Origin: Melioribacteraceae bacterium
GTDB lineage: Bacteria > Bacteroidota > Ignavibacteria > Ignavibacteriales > Melioribacteraceae
Direction: 5' to 3'
NCBI GenBank assembly: GCA_022181065.1
Contig: BQMY01000126.1
Location: forward strand, 1 to 45,520
DNA length: 45,520 nt
Positions 1-8,280 of the stretch are shown here, piece after piece. Made by a program: the position numbers and the translations under genes. Numbering within the stretch: position 1 is the stretch's first letter; the number at the start of each line of letters is the position of its first letter. Below the pieces are notes generated by a model. That model was not told the DNA's origin. It saw only the letters and a list, made by a program, of their open reading frames with translations, and did not search any database.

Positions 1-101
1 ATAATTTTTTTTGGTTTTTCGGGAATTAACTTTCTGATTACGGCGTTGCCAACAAGACCACAGCCGCCTAACACAAGTACAGTTTTGTTTAATATATCCA
101 T
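1..101 (-). CDS. NAD(P)-binding Rossmann-fold protein, N-terminal part only
   Basis: Only the first 33 codons lie in the window; the gene runs off the left edge. The start is the ATG at 101-99, with a GGAG ribosome site about 9 bases upstream. The peptide begins MDILNKTVLVLGGCGLVGNA: a beta strand followed by a glycine-rich GGCGLVG turn, the usual dinucleotide-binding signature of saccharopine dehydrogenase-like or epimerase/short-chain dehydrogenase-like enzymes. The specific family and substrate cannot be decided from this fragment. It is co-oriented with the two exported-protein genes on its right but separated from them by a terminator, so it probably has its own promoter in 102-210. Confidence 0.7.
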   Translation of the reverse strand, partial: MDILNKTVLVLGGCGLVGNAVIRKLIPEKPKKI

Positions 102-210
102 TTCATCTCCGTATCTAATTGGATTTCTGAAAGTAAGATATATCAAGCGGAAATTATTGGCAAGCTAAAGAAGATATGCAGCTACAGTTTTTGATATTAT
201 ATTTTTGTAA

Positions 211-240
211 AAACAAAAAAAGACCGCCTGATGACGGTCT
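211..240 (-). terminator. Rho-independent terminator downstream of the first sorting-tail gene
   Basis: AGACCG (221-226) and CGGTCT (235-240) form a 6-bp stem with an 8-base loop. On the minus strand the stem is followed by a T-rich run (complement of 211-220). It lies 28 bases beyond the stop of the gene at 269-2371. Confidence 0.75.
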
Positions 241-268
241 AATTGTGATGGTAAGAGTAACAATAATA

Positions 269-2371
269 CTACTTCAACAACATAATCTTTTGCGTAAAAT
301 TTTTCTCACCGGCAATCATCCTCACAAAATATACGCCGGATGAATAATCACTCATGTTGATATTTACCTCGTGCCTCCCTGCTTTGTAGTTACCGGCAGC
401 GGCAGTGAACAATTCCTCCCCCGTTACATTGTAAACGGAAATCCTCACATCACTCTCTTTCGGCAAAGTAAACTCCATCTTTGTGGATGGATTAAACGGA
501 TTGGGGTAGTTTTCCGAGAGAGAAAAATCAGTAAATTTAGTTTCCGGACAAAATCCAACAGTTGAAAAAGGAATATCTTTCCAATCCGTTTGCGCTGCAT
601 GTGGAAAAATACCGGCGGTTTTAACCACCGTCCTGTAAGAAAGGGTCATATACTCCTTCTCATTTAGATATTTTTCCAAATTGAGATAAATCTCGTAATA
701 TGCTTTGCCTGTGGCGATGGAATCGCAAATCAACATTTCCGCGTCTTTAAAGTCGAGAGAAACCTCGTTAGAAATTTCATATTCAACATAAACAGAGTCA
801 ATAAAATTGAGCGTATCAAGTTGAGCCGGTAAAATCAAATCGTGATGAACTCTACAATTAAGATGAAATATATCCGATTCCCAATGAGGTTCGCCTACAA
901 TAACGATACGCGGGTCTTTTATTTTATCATAATATTGCGTTACACCTTCATCGTCAACTATTTTTGCCTGCAAAAGTTCATGATATATTGACTTTTCATC
1001 ATAAGTTACCTCAGTGTGATATACTTTCCCGATACCACTTACAAATTCCAAATTATCGTACTCACCCGCGCAGAAATAATTCCGGATATATGATCTTCCC
1101 GCTTTTTCCGAAAGTGTGCCCGAAGGTGTGAAACTAAGGAGTGGCGCAAGCTGAAAGTGAACCAAATCGGGTAAAAAATAAGGCTGCATATAATTATCAG
1201 AATAATTAAAGGATATTTCCCTGATACCTTCATCCTCACCATTATAAATTTGCAGCACGTTTTCCGCTGATGTGTAGCTGTAATAAGGCAATCCTCCATC
1301 AATCTCCAGAGAATACCAAACTCTTTCATTAAAAATGTGCTGGGCGGTGATCTTATTTAATTCAAAAGAATACCCCTTTTGCTGACTTTCATGTATAAAA
1401 ACTTCAGAAAGATAAAGCCACTCATTTAAATCCGAGAGAGGGAAAAAATCATTCGGATACTGTGGTGTGTATTCCTCCTGCTGAACGAGGAGTTGATCCT
1501 CTTCAACACATATTATCGGTTGCTCCACATAAAAATCATCGAAACTACCCTTCCCCTTACTTTGTAATTGTTCTATTTCACCGGAAATGAGATCAACTGA
1601 AAAAAGCGCAATCTCACTCGCCGTACCATTACATAGCAGCACAGAAAAATAGAAATTATTGAGCCTGTCGGTAAAAATATCGCGGTATATTGTTACACAG
1701 TTGAGGCTATCCCAATGAGCGCCAGAACTTCGGGAATAAACGAAACGGAAATCTGATATAAGCGCGACTGCACCACCAGCCACTTTCAATGCGCTCACAG
1801 ATGATTTTGCATAGAGACTCTTCCAGGCATTCTGAGAAAAATCAAACTTCAATACTTCATCTTCTCGAGAAATATAAACTTCACCATTTTCATTTACATC
1901 AAGATCTGTAGTACCGGGAGGGACATTGATTACTGGTTTCCAGTTTTCACCAAAATCCGAACTTTTGTAAAGCATTTCCGCGGATGTACTTAATCCATAC
2001 AAATTATCAGGGGGACCACATATTTTCTCAAACGGAGCAGTTTCCTCCAGATACGCGCTATACACCTTGTCGCCCAGATCATCGGTGAATTTAAGGTTCC
2101 CTTGCCTGCAAGAAACAAATATTCTTGAATTTACTGTAGAAACAGAATAAATATCGGAGGGAAGATTACCATATACAGTTCGCCATGACGAACCGCCATC
2201 TGTTGATCTCCAACATTGCTGATTTGTGGTAGTAATAAAAATTGAATCCTGAGTTACTACTCCCCAATTTTTAACTTCACCGGGGAGCGTATGCGACGCC
2301 CAATTAAAATATTTTTGGGGAAATACCAGTGAACAGGTAAAAAGGAATATAAAGATTATATTTCCCTTCAT
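269..2371 (-). CDS. Exported Asp-box (BNR) protein with type IX secretion C-terminal sorting domain
   Basis: A 700-residue secreted or surface protein of unknown substrate. It has an N-terminal signal peptide (about residues 1-18, hydrophobic FIFLFTCSLVFP). Asp-box motifs of sialidase/sortilin-like beta-propellers follow, for example STDGGSSW at 56-63 and SSDFGENW at 137-144. The middle region (about 250-600) is not recognised. The last 85 residues (616-700) are a Por-type sorting tail with NYPNPFNPST, a VYNVTGE strand, SSGVYFVR and a basic end, so export by the type IX system and removal of the tail are expected. It is the downstream partner of a paralogue (2408-4528) after a 36-base gap, so the two are probably co-transcribed. 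Asp boxes alone do not prove enzymatic activity; adhesion or a structural role is equally possible. Confidence 0.88.
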   Translation of the reverse strand: MKGNIIFIFLFTCSLVFPQKYFNWASHTLPGEVKNWGVVTQDSIFITTTNQQCWRSTDGGSSWRTVYGNLPSDIYSVSTVNSRIFVSCRQGNLKFTDDLGDKVYSAYLEETAPFEKICGPPDNLYGLSTSAEMLYKSSDFGENWKPVINVPPGTTDLDVNENGEVYISREDEVLKFDFSQNAWKSLYAKSSVSALKVAGGAVALISDFRFVYSRSSGAHWDSLNCVTIYRDIFTDRLNNFYFSVLLCNGTASEIALFSVDLISGEIEQLQSKGKGSFDDFYVEQPIICVEEDQLLVQQEEYTPQYPNDFFPLSDLNEWLYLSEVFIHESQQKGYSFELNKITAQHIFNERVWYSLEIDGGLPYYSYTSAENVLQIYNGEDEGIREISFNYSDNYMQPYFLPDLVHFQLAPLLSFTPSGTLSEKAGRSYIRNYFCAGEYDNLEFVSGIGKVYHTEVTYDEKSIYHELLQAKIVDDEGVTQYYDKIKDPRIVIVGEPHWESDIFHLNCRVHHDLILPAQLDTLNFIDSVYVEYEISNEVSLDFKDAEMLICDSIATGKAYYEIYLNLEKYLNEKEYMTLSYRTVVKTAGIFPHAAQTDWKDIPFSTVGFCPETKFTDFSLSENYPNPFNPSTKMEFTLPKESDVRISVYNVTGEELFTAAAGNYKAGRHEVNINMSDYSSGVYFVRMIAGEKNFTQKIMLLK

Positions 2372-2407
2372 TTCCGCCTCGGGTATTAACCGTTTATTTA
2401 TGAAAAT

Positions 2408-4528
2408 CTATTTTATCAGAGTTATTTTCCTGGTTATTCGTTGCGTTTCTGTAATTAATGATACAAAATAAACACCTGTAGAATAATCCGCCATATTAAT
2501 CGTTATGGAATGTCTGCCCGGTTTAAATATTTTTTTTATAATTGTAAAAAGTCGTTCTCCGGTCACATTAAAAACCGCCATTTCCACTTCACTCTCTTTC
2601 GGCAAAGTAAACTCCATCTTTGTTGACGGGTTGAACGGATTAGGGTAGTTTGGGGAGAGCCCGCAGGTTAGTTCAGTAATATCCTCTACAGCAGTAGTAC
2701 TGCTATATTCAATTTGATTCCATCCTTCTGCAGGACTTACAGTTGCGTGCGGAATTATTCCATTAGTTACCGCATGGAATCGATACTTGAACAGTTTGTC
2801 GGGTCCACCGATATGGAGGAAATGAAGTTCAATTGTTCCATTGTAAAAGGCAGATGTTGTACCGATGGAATCAACGTCAAAATAGATTCTCTCAACATTG
2901 GTAGTTACACCGTTTTTATCATAATAGTACTCGAGATAAAAGTCTTTTATAAAATATTGATATTCATACCCATACCTGATCAGGTCGTGCTGAACTTCAA
3001 CACTAAAATCAACATCGGTTGTATATACAATCTCCGGGATTGAAAATAAAATTACCGGGTCATCGATAGTATCATAAATTAGTGTATCATTTTCGGGCGT
3101 GAGAATTCTGGACTGCAGTAAAGATTTTTTTTCTGTTTTCATAAAGTATCTGGAATATTCGGTTTCCAATAGACCATAATTTTCCAGATAAACGTTTCGT
3201 CTCCGTAAACTGTTTTGCATCGTCGCCTGACGATACTCCTTTATTGAAAGTTCGAAACCCGAATAAGTGAATGTGCTGTCATACAGAGCCTGATAATAAT
3301 ATCTCGGTACGTATCGGTCTGTTACCGGCTGCAAATAATTATCAATATAATTAAATGAAACATTTTCATCTATACCGGCAAGCTGGGTGTAAGTATAAAT
3401 TCGATTTTCACTCTCGTCAAAATGTTCAAATAATGTGTCCGCGCCGATCCAGGAATTATAATAATCTTTACCATAAAGATTGACTTTGTTGTCAATAACA
3501 AATTTTCTCAAGTTAAATGTCGTATCCTGTATAGATTCGTTAATCGTTACTTCCCCTAAAAAATATTCGTTTCCTAAAGCCAGCGGATAATAAGTGTTTT
3601 TAAACTCCGGGAAATATTCCTCTTTTTTAACATATATTTTATCTTCGGTTGGGTAGATAATTCCATCGTTATAAAAGAATATTTCAACAAACCTGCGTAC
3701 TGTAAAAGATCCGATCTGAATTTCTCTAAAGGGTGAAAATTCGAGTTTAAAGAGACCATAAGTCATTTCGCTGTTATCAAAATTATGGTAAACCATCAGA
3801 TACAGTTTATCATTCTCACCATGCATGACGTGAAGATTTCCACCACTTGTATCGCAGGAAACCCAGCTTTCAGTCATATCTGATGAATAGTATAAATGAC
3901 CATTGGCGGTAGTAACAAATACCTCGGAATTTACAGTGATATTTTCAATCGAGAAAGGTGACGTTAATTCTTTCCATTGCAACGAAAAATAATTTAATTC
4001 CAATATCTTTTCCGAAGATCTGCAGTAAATAATACCTTCAGATGTAATCTGGATATTATTGGCACCTGGTGGAAGATCGCAATAATATTCCCAGGTTTCA
4101 CCCAAATCGGTCGAGCGGAAAAATTTACCCTGTGAACCATTCGCATGCAACAAACCTTCCGGAGTATCCATAAACTTTACGGAGCGTATATTATAATTGA
4201 AATCCACCGGATGAAATGTATCTCCAAAATCATCACTGTAGTAAATTAATGTTGTATCCCACGCAACAAGTTTGGAAAGAAATACACGACCATCAACACA
4301 GCTTAATCGGGTATTATTGATCAAATCCGGGTTTGTGATATTTTCCCAGTTTATCCCGCCATCGAATGTTCTGTATATTTGATAATCTCTCGTATAGATC
4401 ATCAGGGAATCTAATGATAATGAGGTGATCGAATATATTTTTTCAGGATACGCTCTTTCCGCCCAGTTATAGTACTCCTGAGCGATACAGCTTGAAAAAA
4501 CGACTAAAAATAGTAGAAATGTTCGCAT
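2408..4528 (-). CDS. Exported Asp-box (BNR) protein with type IX sorting domain, paralogue of its neighbour
   Basis: A 706-residue paralogue of the protein at 269-2371. The signal peptide covers about residues 1-17 (LLFLVVFSSCIAQ), and the mature start EYYNWA resembles KYFNWA in the neighbour. Asp-box motifs are visible at 54-61 (TFDGGINW) and 139-146 (STDLGETW), with a degenerate one near 97-105. The C-terminal sorting tail contains NYPNPFNPSTKMEF, VFNVTGERLF and STGVYFVS. The two tails share a 35-base identical DNA block (450-484 and 2589-2623), which indicates recent duplication or gene conversion. A promoter-like TTGATA-N16-TATATT lies just upstream. The function is unknown; it is probably a surface protein. 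Confidence 0.88.
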   Translation of the reverse strand: MRTFLLFLVVFSSCIAQEYYNWAERAYPEKIYSITSLSLDSLMIYTRDYQIYRTFDGGINWENITNPDLINNTRLSCVDGRVFLSKLVAWDTTLIYYSDDFGDTFHPVDFNYNIRSVKFMDTPEGLLHANGSQGKFFRSTDLGETWEYYCDLPPGANNIQITSEGIIYCRSSEKILELNYFSLQWKELTSPFSIENITVNSEVFVTTANGHLYYSSDMTESWVSCDTSGGNLHVMHGENDKLYLMVYHNFDNSEMTYGLFKLEFSPFREIQIGSFTVRRFVEIFFYNDGIIYPTEDKIYVKKEEYFPEFKNTYYPLALGNEYFLGEVTINESIQDTTFNLRKFVIDNKVNLYGKDYYNSWIGADTLFEHFDESENRIYTYTQLAGIDENVSFNYIDNYLQPVTDRYVPRYYYQALYDSTFTYSGFELSIKEYRQATMQNSLRRRNVYLENYGLLETEYSRYFMKTEKKSLLQSRILTPENDTLIYDTIDDPVILFSIPEIVYTTDVDFSVEVQHDLIRYGYEYQYFIKDFYLEYYYDKNGVTTNVERIYFDVDSIGTTSAFYNGTIELHFLHIGGPDKLFKYRFHAVTNGIIPHATVSPAEGWNQIEYSSTTAVEDITELTCGLSPNYPNPFNPSTKMEFTLPKESEVEMAVFNVTGERLFTIIKKIFKPGRHSITINMADYSTGVYFVSLITETQRITRKITLIK

Positions 4529-4564
4529 TGCGACCTCGTTTTTAATACCTCCGCCTCTTCAAAT

Positions 4565-4592
4565 AATATAACACATTATTTCACATTATCAA
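4565..4592 (-). promoter_or_regulatory. Putative promoter for the paired sorting-tail genes
   Basis: Read on the minus strand, TTGATA (4592-4587) is followed after 16 bases by TATATT (4570-4565). This lies 37 bases upstream of the start at 4528. It is a sequence match only, in an AT-rich divergent intergenic region (4529-4723) that holds no other gene. Confidence 0.45.
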
Positions 4593-4658
4593 AGTCAGAA
4601 TGAAAGCACCTTTCCGTTTTAAGCACATGTATCACTTTTATTTATTATTTTCTCTCCG

Positions 4659-4689
4659 TTGCTATAGTTGTTTATCTTTAATATTTTTG
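4659..4689 (+). promoter_or_regulatory. Putative promoter for the EIIA-hisS operon
   Basis: TTGCTA (4659-4664), a 17-base spacer and TATTTT (4682-4687), extended to TATTTTTG, fit both a sigma-70 layout and the Bacteroidota TAnnTTTG -10 element. The ATG of the first gene is 34 bases downstream. Confidence 0.5.
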
Positions 4690-4723
4690 TTAGTTGTTAT
4701 TTAGTGAATCAGCGGGAAATTAG

Positions 4724-5197
4724 ATGAAAATATGCGAAATACTCAAGCCTGAGATGATTTTACCCGAGTTCAAAGGCAGAGATAAAGATGCCATCATAAA
4801 TGAGTTGATAGATCTCTTTAAAGAAGATAATAGAATAAAAGATATTGAGAAGGTAAGAACCGCGGTTCTCGAAAGAGAAAAGATTATGTCAACCGGCGTT
4901 GGTAATGGCTTTGCTATTCCTCACGGGAAAACACCGGGTGTTAAGGATATTGTCGCGGCTTTTGGCAAAACTTCCGATCCGATTGATTTTCAGGCTCTTG
5001 ACGGTAATCCCGTTAATCTGGTATTTCTGCTGGTCGGGAAAGATAATCTCGTAGGACCACATATTAAACTTCTGAGCCGTATCTCCCGTATGATGAATAA
5101 AGAAGAATTCCGGTCGAAACTCGCTGCCGCGGAATCTTCAAAAGAAATATTCTCGATTTTTGAAGAAGAAGAAAAAAAATATTTGGATTTGCAATAA
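4724..5197 (+). CDS. PTS EIIA-type (fructose/nitrogen PtsN-like) domain protein
   Basis: A single EIIA type-2 domain of 157 residues with normal length for PtsN-like proteins. The phosphorylatable histidine is His67 in the motif GNGFAIPHGK, preceded by the usual REKIMSTGVG segment; the C-terminal half carries LVFLLVG and HIKLLSRISRM, as in the family. Such proteins accept phosphate from HPr/EI and act either in sugar uptake or, when no EIIB/EIIC is nearby, as regulators. No permease, HPr or EI gene is in the window, so a regulatory role is more likely, but this is inference. It is the first gene of an apparent operon with hisS (15-base gap). The ribosome site before ATG is weak. Confidence 0.88.
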   Translation: MKICEILKPEMILPEFKGRDKDAIINELIDLFKEDNRIKDIEKVRTAVLEREKIMSTGVGNGFAIPHGKTPGVKDIVAAFGKTSDPIDFQALDGNPVNLVFLLVGKDNLVGPHIKLLSRISRMMNKEEFRSKLAAAESSKEIFSIFEEEEKKYLDLQ

Positions 5198-5212
5198 ACG
5201 GAATTTGACTCT

Positions 5213-6472
5213 ATGATCAAGGCTATTTACGGTACGAAAGATATTCTGCCCGAAGATATATTGAAATGGACCCATCTCGAAAATCTGGTTAGAAATGTAA
5301 TGGGAAGTTTTAACTACAAGGAAATCAGAACTCCCGTTTTCGAGGAAACCCGACTTTTCGCCCGTGGTATCGGTGAAGCAACCGATATCGTCAGCAAGGA
5401 AATGTACACATTTAACGACCGGAGCGATAATTCCGTAACTCTTAAACCGGAAATGACCGCTGCTGTTGTGCGTTCGTTTATTGAGCATAAAATGGATAAA
5501 AAACAGATGCTCAATAAAATGTTCTATATTTCCCCGATGTTTCGCCAGGAAAGACCACAGGCGGGAAGATTACGCCAGTTTCATCAGTTTGGTGCTGAAG
5601 CCCTTGGAAGTGATTCTCCTCAGCTCGACGCCGAAATGATAATTATGCCTTACGATATTATTACTTCTCTCGGACTAAAAAATATTGTCGTAAAGATAAA
5701 TTCGCTTGGCGTACCCGAATCCCGTGAAAATTATAAAAATGTACTCAAAGACTATCTCGCACCTCACCTCAATGACCTGAGTGAAGAGAGCAGGAAAAGA
5801 TTTGAGACAAATATCCTCCGAATATTCGATAGCAAGGCGGAAAACGATCAGAAAATAATGGAAGACGCTCCCCTGCTGATTGAACATCTTGATAACGCTT
5901 CTCTTGAACATTTTGAAGGAGTAAAACGTACGCTGCTTGAAGCTGGCATACCATTTGAAATTGACCCGAAACTTGTACGCGGTCTCGATTATTACACCCA
6001 TACAACATTCGAAATTGTAAGTGGCTCGGTTGGTTCGCAAAGCGCTCTATGCGGTGGTGGCAGATATAACCTTCTGGTTGAACAGCTCGGCGGTAAACCC
6101 GCTCCGGGAATTGGTTTCGCCGCAGGAATTGAACGTATTCTTCTCGCTTGCGAAAATGAAGAATCGCTTAAATTGCCTGATGATTCTCTTGACTTGTTCG
6201 TTGTTGATATCAATCGCGATAACGCAGAGCTTGTGTCGAAACTGTCACTCTTTTTCAGACGAAAAGGACTCACAGTTGAACATGATTACGCGGCAAGAAG
6301 CGTGAAAGCCCAGATGCGCGAGGCAAACAGAAGTAACGCCAAATTTACGATTATGGTCGGTGGTGATGAACTTGAACGGAATGAAATTGTTTTAAAGACT
6401 ATGGAAACAGGAGACCAGAAATCTTTTAATATAGATAACCTCCAATCCGTATTTGAAACAATGAGAGGATAA
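5213..6472 (+). CDS. hisS: Histidyl-tRNA synthetase
   Basis: A class II aminoacyl-tRNA synthetase of 419 residues that charges tRNA-His in the cytoplasm. The class II motifs are in order: TLKPEMTAAVVR near residue 76, motif 2 FRQERPQAGRLRQFHQFG at about 110-127, the histidine-specific LVRGLDYYTHTTFE at about 257-270, GGGRYNLL near 281, and motif 3 GIGFAAGIERI near 300-311. The C-terminal anticodon-binding domain (about 325-415) includes DLFVVDINRDNAELV and the GGDELERNEIVLK segment. Length and motifs are typical of bacterial enzymes. The stop codon is 1 base before the next ATG, so the downstream unknown gene is probably translationally coupled. Confidence 0.97.
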   Translation: MIKAIYGTKDILPEDILKWTHLENLVRNVMGSFNYKEIRTPVFEETRLFARGIGEATDIVSKEMYTFNDRSDNSVTLKPEMTAAVVRSFIEHKMDKKQMLNKMFYISPMFRQERPQAGRLRQFHQFGAEALGSDSPQLDAEMIIMPYDIITSLGLKNIVVKINSLGVPESRENYKNVLKDYLAPHLNDLSEESRKRFETNILRIFDSKAENDQKIMEDAPLLIEHLDNASLEHFEGVKRTLLEAGIPFEIDPKLVRGLDYYTHTTFEIVSGSVGSQSALCGGGRYNLLVEQLGGKPAPGIGFAAGIERILLACENEESLKLPDDSLDLFVVDINRDNAELVSKLSLFFRRKGLTVEHDYAARSVKAQMREANRSNAKFTIMVGGDELERNEIVLKTMETGDQKSFNIDNLQSVFETMRG

Positions 6473-6473
6473 A

Positions 6474-6986
6474 ATGCCCCTAAAACGACCTGATGAGTTA
6501 CCCAAAATACCTAAAACCCGCAAAAAGAAAATGGAAGCGGCAATTGAGGCTATTCCTGAAAAGAAGCCTGATAAGCTTGAATATGTGTGTAAAGCATTCT
6601 TCCAGTATGATGAGGTTTCCAAAACTCAGAATTATATTTTCGCGATCGAAACTGTCACCGAGTTCGTCAGTTTTGCCTATGAAGTAACCGTTGAAATTAT
6701 GCATAAAAAGCGGGAAATCTACTTTGTACTTATGGGTTTGAAAGCGCTTACCAATATGGCACCGCAGGTGCAGCCCGCAAGAACCGATATCGCTTTTGAG
6801 GATTTGATTGGCGACTATACCGTTTATGTTGTGAAACAGGATGGAAGTATAAACGCGGGTAAATACCATATCGATATATATAATAAAGAGATAAAACTTC
6901 TGGAAACATTCCTCCCGGAAAAAGAGAATAACAGACACTTTTGCGATTTCAAAGTCGCCGAAGAAGAATTCAGCTTTGGTAAGTAA
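6474..6986 (+). CDS. Hypothetical protein of the hisS operon
   Basis: A 170-residue soluble protein I do not recognise. It starts at ATG 6474, one base after the hisS stop, with GAGAGGAT as ribosome site inside the hisS end. The first 40 residues are rich in Lys, Pro and Glu and probably disordered (KKKMEAAIEAIPEKKPDK). The rest is predicted mixed alpha/beta, with a hydrophobic centre (YVCKAFFQYDEV, FVLMGLKAL) and alternating strands near the end (DYTVYVVKQDG, GKYHIDIYNKEIKLL). There is no signal peptide or membrane segment. Codon use matches the neighbours. Tight coupling to hisS suggests an expressed core gene, but no function can be assigned. Confidence 0.8.
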   Translation: MPLKRPDELPKIPKTRKKKMEAAIEAIPEKKPDKLEYVCKAFFQYDEVSKTQNYIFAIETVTEFVSFAYEVTVEIMHKKREIYFVLMGLKALTNMAPQVQPARTDIAFEDLIGDYTVYVVKQDGSINAGKYHIDIYNKEIKLLETFLPEKENNRHFCDFKVAEEEFSFGK

Positions 6987-7000
6987 ACAACGGGATTAAC

Positions 7001-7414
7001 ATGACTTCACACGATGTCAGATGGATTCAACGTTTCAGCAACTTCAAGAAAGCGCTTTTGCGCCTTAAAGAAGCCGTTGAAATTGCCAATTCGAGAGAAT
7101 TATCCCGTCTTGAAAAGGAAGGACTTGTTAAAACTTTTGAATACACCCAGGAACTTGCATGGCTCGTAATGAAAGACTATCTCTTGTATCAGGGAATCAA
7201 CAACATTACCGGTTCACGGGACGCGATTCGTGAAGCGTTTGCAAATGAGTTGATTTCAGATGGCAATAATTGGATCGATACAATCAGAAGCAGAAATTTG
7301 ACATCACACACCTATAATGAAGAGGTAGCCGAAGAGATTCTCACAAAAACTATAGATATTTATTACCCTCTCTTTCTTCAGTTCGAATCCAAAATGGAAT
7401 CCCTTCAGGGATAG
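7001..7414 (+). CDS. HepT/HI0074-like HEPN nucleotidyltransferase-substrate-binding protein (putative toxin)
   Basis: A 137-residue all-helical protein of the HI0074 (NTase substrate-binding) family. The segment SRNLTSHTYNEE contains Arg98-X4-His103-X-Tyr105, exactly the RX4HXY signature of HepT-type HEPN RNase toxins. In the described HepT/MntA systems the tyrosine of that motif is AMPylated by the partner. The gene FEYTQELAWLVMKDYL helix and length fit the family. It is followed after 8 bases by a minimal nucleotidyltransferase gene, the standard pairing. Toxicity is inferred from motif and context; some HI0074 homologues have no demonstrated toxin activity. It sits at the end of the hisS run, next to repeats, which suggests an acquired module. 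Confidence 0.9.
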   Translation: MTSHDVRWIQRFSNFKKALLRLKEAVEIANSRELSRLEKEGLVKTFEYTQELAWLVMKDYLLYQGINNITGSRDAIREAFANELISDGNNWIDTIRSRNLTSHTYNEEVAEEILTKTIDIYYPLFLQFESKMESLQG

Positions 7415-7422
7415 TTTTCCTT

Positions 7423-7722
7423 ATGAGTATTGGTTTACCTGATAATGAGATAGCTGCAATTAAAGAGTGTTTGTCGAAAATTCCGCGGATTGATCAAGCT
7501 ATTGTTTTTGGGTCACGCGCGATTGGAAAATATAAGTCTTCTTCGGATATAGATATTGTCCTGAAGGGTAAGGACCTCACTGAAAAAGATATAGCCCAAC
7601 TTGAAACTTCAATTGATGATTTACTCCTGCCTTACAAATTTGATTTTGTATTATTCAGCACCATAAGTAATGATGACCTTCTGGAACACATAAGCAGGAT
7701 CGGCAAACAAATCTATCCGTAA
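7423..7722 (+). CDS. MntA/HI0073-like minimal nucleotidyltransferase (putative antitoxin)
   Basis: A 99-residue minimal nucleotidyltransferase of the DNA polymerase-beta superfamily. Gly30-Ser31, ten residues, then Asp42-Ile-Asp44 give the GSX10DXD motif of MntA; a third acidic residue, Asp74 in YKFDFVLF, completes the metal triad. In type VII toxin-antitoxin systems this enzyme AMPylates the HEPN partner and silences it. Here the HEPN gene comes first and the transferase second, 8 bases apart. Spacing and matched signatures on both partners make a functional pair likely. No transmembrane segment is present. The ribosome site before ATG (AGTTTTCCTT) is poor, so translation may depend on coupling to the upstream gene. 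Confidence 0.9.
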   Translation: MSIGLPDNEIAAIKECLSKIPRIDQAIVFGSRAIGKYKSSSDIDIVLKGKDLTEKDIAQLETSIDDLLLPYKFDFVLFSTISNDDLLEHISRIGKQIYP

Positions 7723-7962
7723 AAAATCCAACCACCTGAATTTTATTTTTACCAATCCAAAAAAGTATCAGCACTTTAATCAGGAAACCATTGTTGCTTA
7801 AACCAATGAGCAACAGGACTCCATAATATTCCCCTCCTTTTTATAAAGTTTACGCACCTTGGGGTGGGAGGGGTCAGGCGTGGGTTCTGTTGTAAACGTT
7901 CTAACAATAAGTGCGAGACAGGTTATTCTCACTTCCTCCAATTACGAAAAATTAATGGATGT
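7723..7962 (+). other. Non-coding strip with degenerate repeats after the HepT/MntA pair
   Basis: No credible gene. CCCCTCC (7831-7837) and GGAGGGG (7867-7873) form a widely spaced inverted repeat in G-rich sequence that looks like a worn intergenic repeat. GTTGCT (7793-7798) and AGCAAC (7809-7814) can form a 6-bp hairpin that might end the operon but lacks a T-run. Confidence 0.4.
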
Positions 7963-7987
7963 GTCATTCCCGCGAAGGCGGGTATCC
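7963..7987. repeat. Left inverted-repeat end, dRS3-like palindrome
   Basis: ATTCCCGC (7966-7973), a 4-base loop GAAG and GCGGGTAT (7978-7985) make a hairpin with one mismatch. The whole follows GTC and precedes CC, as in the common VIPAKAGIQ-type dispersed repeats. Confidence 0.7.
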
Positions 7988-7995
7988 AGAATCAT

Positions 7996-8280
7996 TCAAA
8001 GCAATAAATTTAAGGATATATCATCCCAGGCAGGGTTAAACTCCTCTATTATTCGTAACTTCCACTCTCTTTTCCATTTTTTTAATTGCTTCTCCCGTGA
8101 GATGGCATCCAAAGGACTATTACTTCTTTCGTAATAAACCGGCAAATCAGTTCCATATTTTTTTGAAAATCCTTCCACCAGTCCTTCTTTGTGTTCCCAA
8201 ACACGCCGAGCAAGATTGTTAGTTATCCCGATATAGAGTGTTCCATTGTTTATAATTTGGTTTTACAAAATAAAAAACTG
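7996..8280 (-). pseudogene. GIY-YIG endonuclease-family pseudogene with in-frame stop
   Basis: Reading the minus strand from 8280 gives QFFIL, then TAA (8265-8263), then NQIINNGTLYIGITNNL and ARRVWEHKEGLVEGF, ending with a stop at 7998-7996. This matches the single-domain GIY-YIG proteins (about 85-95 residues): FFIL takes the place of VYIL, LYIG is the YIG half, and the basic RR, EH and REKQLKKWKREWKL segments are kept. The stop falls where a Thr is normally found, so a single nonsense change separates it from an intact frame. No ATG precedes it; a GTG at 8295-8293 is in frame. A shorter protein from the internal GTG at 8178 would lack the catalytic motif. The gene fills almost the entire space between the inverted repeats. 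Confidence 0.75.

Noticed and set aside
371-565. Plus-strand frame opposite the sorting-tail region, and similar antisense frames throughout
   Set aside because: They are shadows of well-supported genes on the other strand with no motifs of their own.
7859-8134. Open frame on the plus strand across the accessory strip (contains SFPRRRVSR)
   Set aside because: It is a translation of the dispersed repeat and the antisense of the GIY-YIG pseudogene; no ribosome site or family match.
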